A stretch of 53,315 nucleotides of DNA from a virus. A program made the translations under genes and the position numbers. Under the pieces are notes generated by a model that searched no databases, was not told where the DNA came from, and was given only the letters and a program-made list of their open reading frames with translations. The stretch spans positions 1 through 53,315 of the IMG/VR virus record IMGVR_UViG_3300023278_000762; one strand, given 5' to 3'. This document shows positions 45,030 to 52,315 of this stretch, piece after piece; positions within the stretch are counted from its first letter, which is position 1; each line of letters begins with the position of its first letter.

Positions 45030-45119
45030 TTACTCTCCGTCTAAGCACTCGGGACATATGTCGCAATAATCAAAGTCACACTTAGTCATGACTTCTTTGC
45101 ACATCTCACACTGATCCAC
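45030..45119 (-). CDS. 29-residue zinc-ribbon-like miniprotein
   Basis: GTG start sharing one base with the stop codon of the SSB-like gene (TAGTG), so it is translationally coupled. Six Cys in 29 residues (Cys4, Cys7, Cys14, Cys19, Cys22, Cys25) with CEMC, YCDIC and CPEC pairs make a plausible one- or two-zinc ribbon. It is too short for most gene finders. It may assist SSB or the primase; function is inference. Confidence 0.5.
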   Translation of the reverse strand: MDQCEMCKEVMTKCDFDYCDICPECLDGE

Positions 45120-45433
45120 TAGAACGGTAGATCATCTGCTTCAGGAACTAAAGACGCTGGTTGCCCGCCTCCTTGTTGATCATCTCTAGGTGCTGTTGCA
45201 ACGTTATCTCCGTTAGTCCATACGACTTTTACATTTCCTAAATAGATTTTAGCTGTCTTAGCTTCTCTCTCTTCTTTAGTTTGTTCAATAACAACTGGAC
45301 CTTGATTTCCATAGTTGTCAACTTCATCGTTGATTGTAATTGTGATTGGTAGATACTTACCTTTCTTACCAACATAGATTTTAGATTTGTCAATCATGTC
45401 TAGGTTGATACTTGCTTTAATAATACTTGCCAT
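45119..45433 (-). CDS. SSB-like single-strand DNA-binding protein
   Basis: 104 residues. The beta-rich OB-fold-like body (IKASINLDMIDKSKIYVGKKGKYLPITITINDEV, KTAKIYLGNVKVVWTNG) is followed by a Gly/Gln linker and the terminal acidic tip EADDLPF. That is the classic SSB tail (DDDIPF type) that recruits replication proteins. Position between primase-helicase and the recombination nuclease supports the assignment. Confidence 0.8.
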   Translation of the reverse strand: MASIIKASINLDMIDKSKIYVGKKGKYLPITITINDEVDNYGNQGPVVIEQTKEEREAKTAKIYLGNVKVVWTNGDNVATAPRDDQQGGGQPASLVPEADDLPF

Positions 45434-45446
45434 AATTTAATTGGTT

Positions 45447-46178
45447 TTAAAGGGTTTGGTTAATAAAATAGTTTTCCGGTTTAAATTCCGGATTGTTAAA
45501 AAATAAATCGTAAGTTGCAACCGCTTTCTGCACCTTATCTTCTCCTAAAGCTAAAAACTTTTCAGAGCAATCGTATACACCGATCTGTTGTGTTGACTTA
45601 TCTATGACTATAAAAATCATTTCATAACCAAACAACTTCTGGTATATATAAGCTTGACTGTTGTAATTGTACTTAGAGGCTGAATAACGAAACTTTGAAA
45701 TGTCGGCTGTGGTTTTTAAATCAATAACCAATTTCTCGTCATGATTAATGATATCCGCTTTACCTTTCCAAAGCTTTCCGTGGATTTCAGCAATGCCAGG
45801 AACTTCGTACTCTACATTGTCACCAAGAATCATAGACTTACAGAATTCATTAGACATCATTGTCTCTACTAGTGCATCTGTTTTGTCTGCCTCATGTTGT
45901 AACAAGCATAGTTCTCCGCCTGACATCTCTTTGTACGCTTTTGTGTTTCTGGTTGTTGCTTCCACAATCCTGAAATTCTTAAGTTTGTTAGGCTCAAGAA
46001 TTGCAGTGTGAAAATAACCTCCGATTAAAAAGTTAGGATTAGATCCTTGCTTTTGTCCAAGCGACAAAGGGTTAGATAATAACGTAGAGATATCTGAGTT
46101 ACTAAGGAATTGCTTTCCAAAGTCGCCATAGTAGTGCTCATCTTCTCTAAGTTTGTTTAACTGTTCTTCTCTTGTCAT
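45447..46178 (-). CDS. PD-(D/E)XK exonuclease (recombination)
   Basis: 243 residues. LWKGKADIINHDEKLVIDLKTT contains the nuclease core (Asp in GKADI, then the D-x-K of IDLKTT), and FLIGGYFHTAILEP is the upstream helix typical of phage Cas4/RecB-like exonucleases. It overlaps an ERF-type annealing protein by one base, the usual exonuclease-annealing pairing (like lambda Exo-Bet). It would resect double-strand ends during recombination-dependent replication. Confidence 0.85.
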   Translation of the reverse strand: MTREEQLNKLREDEHYYGDFGKQFLSNSDISTLLSNPLSLGQKQGSNPNFLIGGYFHTAILEPNKLKNFRIVEATTRNTKAYKEMSGGELCLLQHEADKTDALVETMMSNEFCKSMILGDNVEYEVPGIAEIHGKLWKGKADIINHDEKLVIDLKTTADISKFRYSASKYNYNSQAYIYQKLFGYEMIFIVIDKSTQQIGVYDCSEKFLALGEDKVQKAVATYDLFFNNPEFKPENYFINQTL

Positions 46179-46702
46179 TACAGGGTTTTTAATACATCAG
46201 CAGGTATATCGTATTTAGCTTTGATAGCTTCGATGCTACCTCCCGATTTAATAAAGCTTTTCGCTTTTGTTAATGCTGCTCCTTCTAACTTTGGTTTGGC
46301 AGCTTTACCAGAATGGGTGTTACTCGCGTCACTGTCTTGGGTATCGTCTATTAAGAATAGATTTCCTAAAGCGTACTTTTTACCATAACTTGAAGCACTA
46401 CCGAATTTTTGAGGCATTTGCATACCTTTCTGATTCAGATCAATCCCGACAATAGAAGTAGCACGTATAGCATCTTTGCCATCAGAGACAGTTGCGCACG
46501 ATTCTAAAATAGGAAAATCCTGATTAGATTCAATTAACCGTTCACTAATCGTAACGGACACTCCTAACTCTAATAGATAGGGCTTTGTTGCTTCTAGGAT
46601 GTCTTCGGCTGATCTGAAGTTGTACTTGCCGAATGAGTTAAATCTTGATTTTTTAGATTTAAACTTTGTCTGGATTGTAGCCAGTTTTTCATTTAATTGC
46701 AT
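46178..46702 (-). CDS. erf: ERF-family single-strand annealing protein
   Basis: 174 residues. The start IQTKFKSKKSRFNSFGKYNFRSAEDILEATKPYL is the ERF family signature, followed by the conserved VSDGKDAIRAT.IVGI segment and GSASSYGKKYALGNLFLIDD. These proteins anneal complementary strands and are the partners of PD-(D/E)XK exonucleases, here in the adjacent gene. The C-terminus (KPKLEGAALTKAKSFIKSGGSIEAIKAKYD) is a small helical appendix. Confidence 0.9.
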   Translation of the reverse strand: MQLNEKLATIQTKFKSKKSRFNSFGKYNFRSAEDILEATKPYLLELGVSVTISERLIESNQDFPILESCATVSDGKDAIRATSIVGIDLNQKGMQMPQKFGSASSYGKKYALGNLFLIDDTQDSDASNTHSGKAAKPKLEGAALTKAKSFIKSGGSIEAIKAKYDIPADVLKTL

Positions 46703-46741
46703 ATTGGTTACTTATTTATAATTACATATTTATTGGATAAC

Positions 46742-47494
46742 TTAAAGATAATCAATCACTTGATCTTCACTTACGTTAGCGATAAGATGATCTATAGCTT
46801 CTTTTTTAATCTGAGAAACTATTACAGTTGCAGTAGGAACGTTAATATTCACGTACTCCGCAATTTGTTTAGCTGATTGTTTTTCACAATCTAAACCGTA
46901 AAATAATCTTACAACATCATATTGCTTTTTAGTTAAATACTCCCGCATGATACCTAACAAATAGCTGTTCAATAGATCTATATTATATTCTTTAGAATTG
47001 TCAGGCAACTGGTATGCAAAGTTATCTTCATTCAACGGATTAATGTCGTAACTAGAAAACATACTGTTGAAAAACATTGCTACCATTTTACTATTCTCAG
47101 GATTTTTTCTGATAGTAGTTAGTACATGCTCAGGTATTTTAATGTCTCCGCGGTTAATGTCAATGGCTCTACGTATAGCACCTTTAATTCGCTTACTGAA
47201 GAACGACTTTAAGGTTTTTTCTATATCGTCAGAAGCGTCGAGCTGGTCCCAGTCTAATCTATCTACAGCTTTAACTAAGCCTGAACTACCTTCTTGAATT
47301 AAATCATTAATACTCAACACTCCAGATGCTTGCTGTGAGGTTGAAAACTTTCTAGCTAGACTTTCTACTAATGGTAAAAATTTAACTATAAGTTCGTTTC
47401 TTGAGTAATCTTTGTATTCGCTTTTCATAGGAGGCATAGATTCTTTTAAGTCTTCTTTATATCTTACATAGTTCTGTATGTTATATTTTTTCAT
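46742..47494 (-). CDS. Sigma-70 family RNA polymerase sigma factor
   Basis: 250 residues. The sigma2 region is visible (VESLARKFS, NDLIQEGSSGLVKAVDRLDWDQ), with the -10-contacting helices. Region 4 is at the end (LTKKQYDVVRLFYGLDCEKQSAKQIAEYVNINVPTATVIVSQIKKEAIDHL), a helix-turn-helix for the -35 element. There is no region 1.1 and only a short region 3. It probably redirects host RNA polymerase to phage promoters, possibly the 26-bp motif repeated at the right end of this window or late promoters. This regulatory link is inference. Confidence 0.9.
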   Translation of the reverse strand: MKKYNIQNYVRYKEDLKESMPPMKSEYKDYSRNELIVKFLPLVESLARKFSTSQQASGVLSINDLIQEGSSGLVKAVDRLDWDQLDASDDIEKTLKSFFSKRIKGAIRRAIDINRGDIKIPEHVLTTIRKNPENSKMVAMFFNSMFSSYDINPLNEDNFAYQLPDNSKEYNIDLLNSYLLGIMREYLTKKQYDVVRLFYGLDCEKQSAKQIAEYVNINVPTATVIVSQIKKEAIDHLIANVSEDQVIDYL

Positions 47495-47603
47495 TATCTT
47501 CTATTATTTGAAATGCTCTAGCCATCATATTATCGTTAGGGTAATGTATGTTACCTATAGAAGCCATCCATTCGTTAAACTCTTTTGCATAATTTTTAGT
47601 CAT
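47481..47603 (-). CDS. Small protein between HTH and sigma genes
   Basis: 40 residues with the start inside the end of the HTH gene (eight-base overlap) and the end inside the sigma gene (14-base overlap). Helical with YAKEFNEWMASIGNIHY and NMMARAFQIIEDNEK. The mutual overlaps and its good context make it likely translated; function unknown. Confidence 0.5.
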   Translation of the reverse strand: MTKNYAKEFNEWMASIGNIHYPNDNMMARAFQIIEDNEKI

Positions 47604-48231
47604 ATCTTTTTTTTAATTGCTGGTTAAGTAATTCTTTTTCTTTTTTTAATTCATTACCAATATTACGATGTATTGTTCTAGTAGAACATTCTAGATACTC
47701 AGCTAGTTTGTTAATAGTTATTTTTACGTTGTTATCATTTAACATTATCATTGCTTCGTATATTTCTGAGGATGACAATTTCTTTCTGCCAATCATTTGC
47801 CCTACTATAGATAGCTTTTGTCGCATATCTAAACCGCAATGGTCTTTAAATATAATTTTACGCAGCTTATTCGGCGGAGGTTTATCAAGATCCATAAGGG
47901 ATACATCATATACCATGCTCTGCAATAATTGACCTGAAACTTTAAAAGTAACAAATCCATTTATATTATCGCAAAGCATTCGTGTTAGGTCTGTAAATCC
48001 ATCAGGATCCATTTGAGGATTTAAGTACCACAACGTATATAGATGCCACTTTAAGGACTTGTAGGTATTTATTTTAGCTTTAGATGCAAACAAGTTGTAA
48101 CACTCGTGCGTACCCTCTTCATAATAAACACCCCAGTCGAATGATTTAGTAGGTACATCGCTAATCGGATCACGCCTATATATAACTTTTCGTTTTATAA
48201 GGTAGTTTGTGTTTCTTTCGTTTAGTGACAT
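47596..48231 (-). CDS. Helix-turn-helix regulator-like protein
   Basis: 211 residues. The C-terminal end (SSEIYEAMIMLNDNNVKITINKLAEYLECSTRTIHRNIGNELKKEKE) contains a clear helix-turn-helix with ITINKLAEYLECSTRTIHRNI as recognition region. The N-terminal part is basic/aromatic (YLIKRKVIYRRD, SLKWHLYTLWYLNPQ). It sits upstream of the sigma gene and after a 103-base gap, so it may control a promoter in that gap or act in replication initiation. I cannot decide between them. Confidence 0.7.
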   Translation of the reverse strand: MSLNERNTNYLIKRKVIYRRDPISDVPTKSFDWGVYYEEGTHECYNLFASKAKINTYKSLKWHLYTLWYLNPQMDPDGFTDLTRMLCDNINGFVTFKVSGQLLQSMVYDVSLMDLDKPPPNKLRKIIFKDHCGLDMRQKLSIVGQMIGRKKLSSSEIYEAMIMLNDNNVKITINKLAEYLECSTRTIHRNIGNELKKEKELLNQQLKKRYD

Positions 48232-48334
48232 TAGCCTATTACTATTAAATTATACTACCTATTGTCATGTTTTTGACTTTGGTCGTGTTATTGGTTTTTG
48301 AATTTGTTTTACTCTATTTGTTATACTCCTGTAA
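48232..48334 (-). promoter_or_regulatory. Gap with possible promoter before the HTH gene
   Basis: 103 bases without a gene on either side of packed genes. On the - strand it contains a TATAAT box (48249-48254, read leftward) about 17 bases before the HTH start codon. No good -35 hexamer at 17-base spacing is seen, so the promoter is weakly supported. No other structure is noted. Confidence 0.3.
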
Positions 48335-48811
48335 TTAACTGAGAGTAAGTGGTCTACTAATTTTTTGCTCATTTTTGTTTGCTACTTTACATTTTTCTTG
48401 TTCATAATAATTCCAATACGCCTTAACGGAGTCTCCCTCTACTTTATACTCATCTGGCATACATTGAGGAGGTTCTTCGAAAGTACCTGCTTGAAGCGAA
48501 CTTGGGGGTGAGGATAAAATTTCTTTGCATTTTGTGATTGTTAAGTGTGTTTTGTTATATCTTTTTGTGTATTCATTACCTAAAGCTAACATATGATTGT
48601 ATAACCACATATAGTTGCTTATGTTTCTCCGCACCCACACAGAACTTGGATGATTTAAATGTGATTGCTTGTATGGTACATCGTCATTGCCTAGTGCATG
48701 ATGCGCTGTACATAGCATTTGAGCACATTCTAAGATCATTTTAACTTTGTGCTTGTCGTAAAAGTAACTTGCTGCTACTTTTGGATCTTTGTCTAAATAA
48801 AATATATTCAT
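48335..48811 (-). CDS. Conserved phage protein with HxxKM motif, function unknown
   Basis: 158 residues. Start MNIFYLDKDPKVAASYFYDKHKVKMILECAQMLCTAHHALG with DKHxVKMxLE..Q.L.TAHH is a strongly conserved pattern I recognise from proteins of many marine phages and cyanophages, usually without assigned function. His and Asp in DKH and the TAHH pair suggest a metal-binding or glycosylase-like site. The middle NHPSSVWVRRNISNYMWLYNHMLALGNEYTKRYNKTH is the second conserved block. DNA modification, repair or nucleotide salvage are possible; the family assignment is from memory, not search. Confidence 0.75.
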   Translation of the reverse strand: MNIFYLDKDPKVAASYFYDKHKVKMILECAQMLCTAHHALGNDDVPYKQSHLNHPSSVWVRRNISNYMWLYNHMLALGNEYTKRYNKTHLTITKCKEILSSPPSSLQAGTFEEPPQCMPDEYKVEGDSVKAYWNYYEQEKCKVANKNEQKISRPLTLS

Positions 48812-48915
48812 TAGTAGTTTCTATGATTTCGGTTAAAGTGTTCATCTAGCAACACATTTGCTATTTCTTTTGATATTAGGTTGTCATTGTACAACTGCCA
48901 TATTAATTTACTCAT
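48811..48915 (-). CDS. Small protein of unknown function
   Basis: 34 residues (LIWQLYNDNLISKEIANVLLDEHFNRNHRNY), helical. Its stop shares a base with the next start (TAATG), and its ATG overlaps the previous stop (ATGA). Such coupling on both sides supports real translation. Function unknown. Confidence 0.5.
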   Translation of the reverse strand: MSKLIWQLYNDNLISKEIANVLLDEHFNRNHRNY

Positions 48916-49106
48916 AATCCTGATTTTTTTAAGAAATAGTTATAAACATCTGGTATATGTTTCTTGTAATAAGGTTGCTCTTGTGCAACCCAGCGTTTAA
49001 GACTTTGTTTATCCATAAGCGGTGCACACATATCAAATATAGGCTCTATATCATCAATAAAGTCACCGACTGTCCAACCTTCCCATATATGTTTATCTCT
49101 ATTCAT
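48912..49106 (-). CDS. Small acidic protein of unknown function
   Basis: 64 residues, acidic and Trp/Asp-rich (WTVGDFIDDIEPIFDMCAP, LKRWVAQEQPYYKKHIPDVYNYFLKKSG). It overlaps the ligase stop region by eight bases and the next frame by four. Possibly an accessory protein of the ligase or the next gene; nothing recognised. Confidence 0.6.
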   Translation of the reverse strand: MNRDKHIWEGWTVGDFIDDIEPIFDMCAPLMDKQSLKRWVAQEQPYYKKHIPDVYNYFLKKSGL

Positions 49107-49938
49107 AGTTTCTTAATGTTTTATAAAGTGGATGTCTATAGCTATTTGCTTTAGTACGTTCAAAATAAGTAAACGTTGCACGCTTACCGATAAACTGGTC
49201 AATGTTAGTTAGCATATCAGCTAACATTTTATAGTTGTAACCTTTGCCGGGAGGACAACCGAATTCAATACCGTCGTCGTCACGCATTATAAACTTGCCG
49301 ATAGTACCGGTACGTTTACCCTTACCGGGTACGTAGCCGATAATAGTAGCTTCAGTATCGTGGAAGTCTTTAAACTTTTGCAAGTTATAAGATCGCTTTT
49401 GTTGATACGGAGCATTTAGGCGCAGTATAGAGCCTTCGTAGCCGCGTGCTAGATTAACATTATGTAACATTAATGCTTCATCGTGAGAGGCAACGAGAGC
49501 GTTGTCAGACAATTTGACATATTCGGAGAATGAAGGACCGTAATCCCAGAATTCTTCGCGAATAAAAGCGTAACGCACGTCGTAATTTGCATCGGATATG
49601 AAATCGTAGCAGTGAAATTGAACAATCTGCTCAGCTTCAGCGCGATCAGCGTCAGTTGGCTTGGTTTTACGAACTAATGATATGATTTTTTCGAAATTAT
49701 CGCGTAAGTCGTGGTTGTATAATTCACCGTCAAGTATTTTATTAGGATGACGTTGAAAGAACCGCTTAAGCGACTGCTCGATGTGATCAACATTTAGCCA
49801 TTGTTTACCGGTACGCGTATAGCATCCGTCTTTAGTGATTACGCAACGCACGCCGTCAAGTTTTGGTTGTAAGAAAACAGGGTCAGTGTAATCAATTTGT
49901 TTTTTGCCTACTTTATAGGCGAGCATTGGTTTAATCAT
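49099..49938 (-). CDS. ATP-dependent DNA ligase
   Basis: 279 residues. Nucleotidyltransferase motif I LQPKLDGVRC with the adenylated Lys26, motif III-like LDGELYNHD, motif IV EGSILR and motif V-like YNLQKFKDF are all present, followed by a C-terminal OB-like region (ATIIGYVPGKGKRTGTIGKFIM, FGCPPGKGYN). It is shorter than host LigA and needs no NAD. It would seal Okazaki fragments during phage replication. Codon use is more G+C-rich in several stretches (GCG, CGC, TCG) than its neighbours. Confidence 0.92.
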   Translation of the reverse strand: MIKPMLAYKVGKKQIDYTDPVFLQPKLDGVRCVITKDGCYTRTGKQWLNVDHIEQSLKRFFQRHPNKILDGELYNHDLRDNFEKIISLVRKTKPTDADRAEAEQIVQFHCYDFISDANYDVRYAFIREEFWDYGPSFSEYVKLSDNALVASHDEALMLHNVNLARGYEGSILRLNAPYQQKRSYNLQKFKDFHDTEATIIGYVPGKGKRTGTIGKFIMRDDDGIEFGCPPGKGYNYKMLADMLTNIDQFIGKRATFTYFERTKANSYRHPLYKTLRNYE

Positions 49939-49960
49939 ATTTATTTATTTTATATTCAAT

Positions 49961-49986
49961 TATATTATCGATTTGTAATCGTATTG
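49961..49986 (-). promoter_or_regulatory. 26-bp motif copy A, candidate early promoter
   Basis: Read leftward: CAATACGA, six variable bases, then ATCGATAATATA. One of four nearly identical copies (also 50532-50557, 51867-51892, 53075-53100). It ends 22 bases before the DNA ligase ATG. GATAAT/TAATAT can serve as a -10 element. The shared spacing to start codons supports a promoter. Confidence 0.65.
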
Positions 49987-49996
49987 TTTTTGTATG

Positions 49997-50275
49997 TTAT
50001 AAGTTATATTTTTTTTCAAGATCATTAATTTCGTCAGAAATTCTTTTTGCTTTCAAGAAATCTTGGTCATCAATGGATTTTGCTAACAAAGTTTTAAGTT
50101 CGCTAATTTTATTTTGTATAGCGTTTTTGCTATTGCTTAACTCAACTTTAATTTCTGTGCCTTCTTTTACAAGAACTTTTACGTCCTCGAGAAATTGTTT
50201 GTCATATTCTTCTTGCTTCGCCATCATCTTCAAGACAATGGCGTTAGCTAGCTTATCTATTTGATCGTCAGTCAT
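49997..50275 (-). CDS. Small coiled-coil protein
   Basis: 92 residues, helical throughout with heptad-like spacing (LANAIVLKMMAKQEEYDKQFLEDVKVLV, SKNAIQNKISELKTLLAKSIDDQDFLKAKRISDEINDLEKKY). Followed by the 26-bp motif copy A on the downstream side. Function unknown; an oligomeric regulator or accessory protein is possible. Confidence 0.65.
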   Translation of the reverse strand: MTDDQIDKLANAIVLKMMAKQEEYDKQFLEDVKVLVKEGTEIKVELSNSKNAIQNKISELKTLLAKSIDDQDFLKAKRISDEINDLEKKYNL

Positions 50276-50278
50276 ATA

Positions 50279-50509
50279 TTATACTCTTGAATAAGAGTAA
50301 GATCTAAGAATGTAACGGTTAATAAATTTACCTTTAGAAGGTGATGATCTTAAGCCTTCAAATACGTGATTTGGTACGCTTTTGTACTCGTATCTGTCGC
50401 CGTTTACGAATTCTAATTCTAAGCTGTAGTTGTCATAAGCGTAATTAGCTGTTGAAATTGCTGTTGAATTTACTTCAACTGTTTGCATTGGTAAAATTTG
50501 TTTGTTCAT
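50279..50509 (-). CDS. KTSC-domain protein
   Basis: 76 residues. STAISTANYAYDNYSLELEFVNGDRYEYKSVPNHVFEGLRSSPSKGKFINRYILRSY is the KTSC domain: alternating Y.Y....L.V.F..G..Y.Y..VP..V...L..A.S.G...N..I...Y. Members are small and often next to phage replication genes; nucleic-acid binding is suggested by the known family. It starts 22 bases after motif copy B. Confidence 0.8.
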   Translation of the reverse strand: MNKQILPMQTVEVNSTAISTANYAYDNYSLELEFVNGDRYEYKSVPNHVFEGLRSSPSKGKFINRYILRSYSYSRV

Positions 50510-50531
50510 AATTTAATTGTTTTTAGTTATT

Positions 50532-50557
50532 ATTATTATCGATTTGTATTCGTGTTA
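50532..50557 (-). promoter_or_regulatory. 26-bp motif copy B, candidate early promoter
   Basis: Read leftward: TAACACGA, six variable bases, then ATCGATAATAAT. It overlaps the stop codon of the upstream gene by three bases and ends 22 bases before the KTSC ATG, the same distance as copy A before the ligase. One T-to-C change and two end differences from the consensus. Confidence 0.65.
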
Positions 50558-50821
50558 ATCTAGCAAGGCATAATACGCTGCAGGGTTTTTAGTGCGGAAC
50601 CAAGTTAATCCGCGATGAAAGTCGTCAATCATTTTTTTACTGACAGTTTTAGGCATCATTTCGAACACCATTTGAGTACCCATGATAAAATCGTACATAG
50701 CTAGCTCAACGTTGTTTAATTCATATTCTTCGCCACTAAATTTGTTAGTAACTACATCACCGGTTTCGTAAATTACGCCCTTAAACCATTTTGGCATTGT
50801 TTGTGTTTTAGTTTTTGTCAT
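50555..50821 (-). CDS. Conserved marine phage protein, function unknown
   Basis: 88 residues. PKWFKGVIYETGDVVTNKFSGEEYELNNVELAMYDFIMG and LTWFRTKNPAAYYALLD are conserved blocks that I recognise in many marine phages and cyanophages (PKW.KG..Y..G..V.N.FSGE.YEL...EL.MYDFIMG). No biochemical function is known to me. It overlaps the next gene by 14 bases. Confidence 0.75.
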   Translation of the reverse strand: MTKTKTQTMPKWFKGVIYETGDVVTNKFSGEEYELNNVELAMYDFIMGTQMVFEMMPKTVSKKMIDDFHRGLTWFRTKNPAAYYALLD

Positions 50822-51125
50822 TATTATTGTTTATTAAGTTTTTTAAATATTCCCATACTTTTAGATCTTTACGTTCTATATCTGCCATTATTATTAATGT
50901 ATCAATATCGGTAAATGTTGTGTTGTTTTTTTCAATATCTGTTTCAGCAGCGGCAATTCTTATAGCTTGGTTAATTATTTTTGATTCAATTAAGTCAATT
51001 GCACGATCACGTATAGCATCCTCAACCGATACTGTATACTTTGTTTCAATCTTAGAAAGCATATGTTGCATCCAAACATTATCGCTAGTGTCAGCTAAGT
51101 CTTGTAGTAATTTTAATTCTTTCAT
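50808..51125 (-). CDS. Small helical protein of unknown function
   Basis: 105 residues, helical: LLQDLADTSDNVWMQHMLSKIETKY, VEDAIRDRAIDLIESKIINQAIRIAAAETDIEK. Overlaps the previous gene and lies ten bases after an acidic gene. It contains one copy of the GATGCTATACGTG motif within its DAIRD sequence. No function recognised. Confidence 0.6.
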   Translation of the reverse strand: MKELKLLQDLADTSDNVWMQHMLSKIETKYTVSVEDAIRDRAIDLIESKIINQAIRIAAAETDIEKNNTTFTDIDTLIIMADIERKDLKVWEYLKNLINNNNDKN

Positions 51126-51135
51126 ATTTTATTTT

Positions 51136-51594
51136 TTAATCTTGTTGCTCATAACCTTCGCCTATCAACTCGTCAATAACTTCTTCTTCGAATCTTTCAG
51201 CCAAATATACGAATAATTGCTCGATAGCGTCGTCAATAAATTGTTGGTAAAGATCGTCTACATATATAATTTCAGGATTATCTTCGTCGCCGTTAGAATA
51301 TTTGATATATTCTGCAAGGGCACCACTTAAATCACTATCATAATAGTATACGTTTTCGTTTACATTAACAGAACTTTGGTCATGCGTAGCTACATACACT
51401 GAATAGCCATCTGCTGTTGATTCTTCGTATACATAAAAATCTGCAGAACTAGAGTAGTCATCTATAAATTCTACGCCAAAGTGTTTTAATACTGCTTTTT
51501 TAGCTAGATCTTCGTCTTCGCTTTGCTTTTCACCAAAGCCTTTAGCTTCTAGTCTTTCGTTAATTAGTTCGTCTGTAATTAGTTTTTTACTCAT
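51136..51594 (-). CDS. Highly acidic protein, possible DNA mimic
   Basis: 152 residues, dominated by Asp, Glu, Tyr and Ser (DDYSSSADFYVYEESTADGYSVYV, DDLYQQFIDDAIEQLFVYLAERFEEEVIDELIGEGYEQQD). The charge pattern resembles small phage anti-restriction or DNA-mimic proteins, but no named family is recognised and the structure is unproven. It sits in the small early-gene cluster. Confidence 0.65.
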   Translation of the reverse strand: MSKKLITDELINERLEAKGFGEKQSEDEDLAKKAVLKHFGVEFIDDYSSSADFYVYEESTADGYSVYVATHDQSSVNVNENVYYYDSDLSGALAEYIKYSNGDEDNPEIIYVDDLYQQFIDDAIEQLFVYLAERFEEEVIDELIGEGYEQQD

Positions 51595-51605
51595 AATATA
51601 TAGTT

Positions 51606-51842
51606 TTAGTTGTTTTTTTCTATTAATTCAATGTTAGGATAAAAAGCGTCTCCAAAGAAGTCTAGATTACATGCTGACATTACGTCGAAAGCAGTACCGT
51701 AGGGAACAGCAGTAAAGAAAACTAGTTCGCTTAGTAATTTAATTAGTACGGCGTGAGAGTGAGGATAGTTACTAAACTTAGCGGCTATTGACTGTTTGTG
51801 TTCTGGTTTAAGTCGCTCCCAAAGTGTTAATCTTATTTTCAT
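51606..51842 (-). CDS. Small protein of unknown function
   Basis: 78 residues (LTLWERLKPEHKQSIAAKFSNYPHSHAVLIKLLSELVFFTAVPYGTAFDVMSACNLDFFGDAFYP). Helical first half, hydrophobic middle. The ATG lies 24 bases after 26-bp motif copy C. Function unknown. Confidence 0.65.
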   Translation of the reverse strand: MKIRLTLWERLKPEHKQSIAAKFSNYPHSHAVLIKLLSELVFFTAVPYGTAFDVMSACNLDFFGDAFYPNIELIEKNN

Positions 51843-51866
51843 AGTATTATATTTATTTGTTACATT

Positions 51867-51892
51867 TATATTATCGATTCTTGTTCGTATTA
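51867..51892 (-). promoter_or_regulatory. 26-bp motif copy C, candidate early promoter
   Basis: Read leftward: TAATACGA, six variable bases, then ATCGATAATATA. It ends 24 bases before the following ATG (51842) and overlaps the stop of the upstream deoxyribonucleotidase gene by three bases. The first eight bases are identical to the T7 promoter start, but the rest is not T7-like. Confidence 0.65.
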
Positions 51893-52315
51893 GATTTGTA
51901 AATGATTTAATACCGCTTTCCAGTCAGGAAATTTATCTGTACCAAACTGTATTAACTCACCGTCAAACTCACCTGCTCCGTTAGCCGTTCTATCGTCGAT
52001 CAATATGTCGCCACGTAGTAGGTTTTTATGGTTAGACAATATCAACCGCTTGTGCGCAAGAGGACCTAAGTATTTACTCACCCATTGTCGTTTATGAGTC
52101 CACGAGGCAGGCATATTCCACGGTGCAGTAGATAAGATATAGACGTCAAATTCATCTGTCATACATAATTCTGCAAATGCTTCAACCGCTCCGTCGATTG
52201 GTTTGGGATTCTTGAATATGTTAGGATGCCATTTACCGTTATTTTTATCAATTTCGGATTGGAGATCGACTAATACGCCGTCCATATCTACATATACTGT
52301 TTTATTCTTGTTCAT
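51890..52315 (-). CDS. 5'-deoxyribonucleotidase (HAD family)
   Basis: 141 residues. VYVDMDGVLVDL gives the HAD nucleophile Asp10 and acid/base Asp12. VYILSTAPWNMPASWTHKRQWVSKYLG contains the motif II Thr/Ser and a Lys-rich segment. DILIDDRTANGAGEF has the paired Asp of motif IV. This is the NT5C type that dephosphorylates deoxynucleotides, widespread in phages to tune dNTP pools or remove host dUMP/dGMP. It is in the nucleotide-supply cluster with nrdAB, thyA and MazG. Confidence 0.88.
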   Translation of the reverse strand: MNKNKTVYVDMDGVLVDLQSEIDKNNGKWHPNIFKNPKPIDGAVEAFAELCMTDEFDVYILSTAPWNMPASWTHKRQWVSKYLGPLAHKRLILSNHKNLLRGDILIDDRTANGAGEFDGELIQFGTDKFPDWKAVLNHLQI

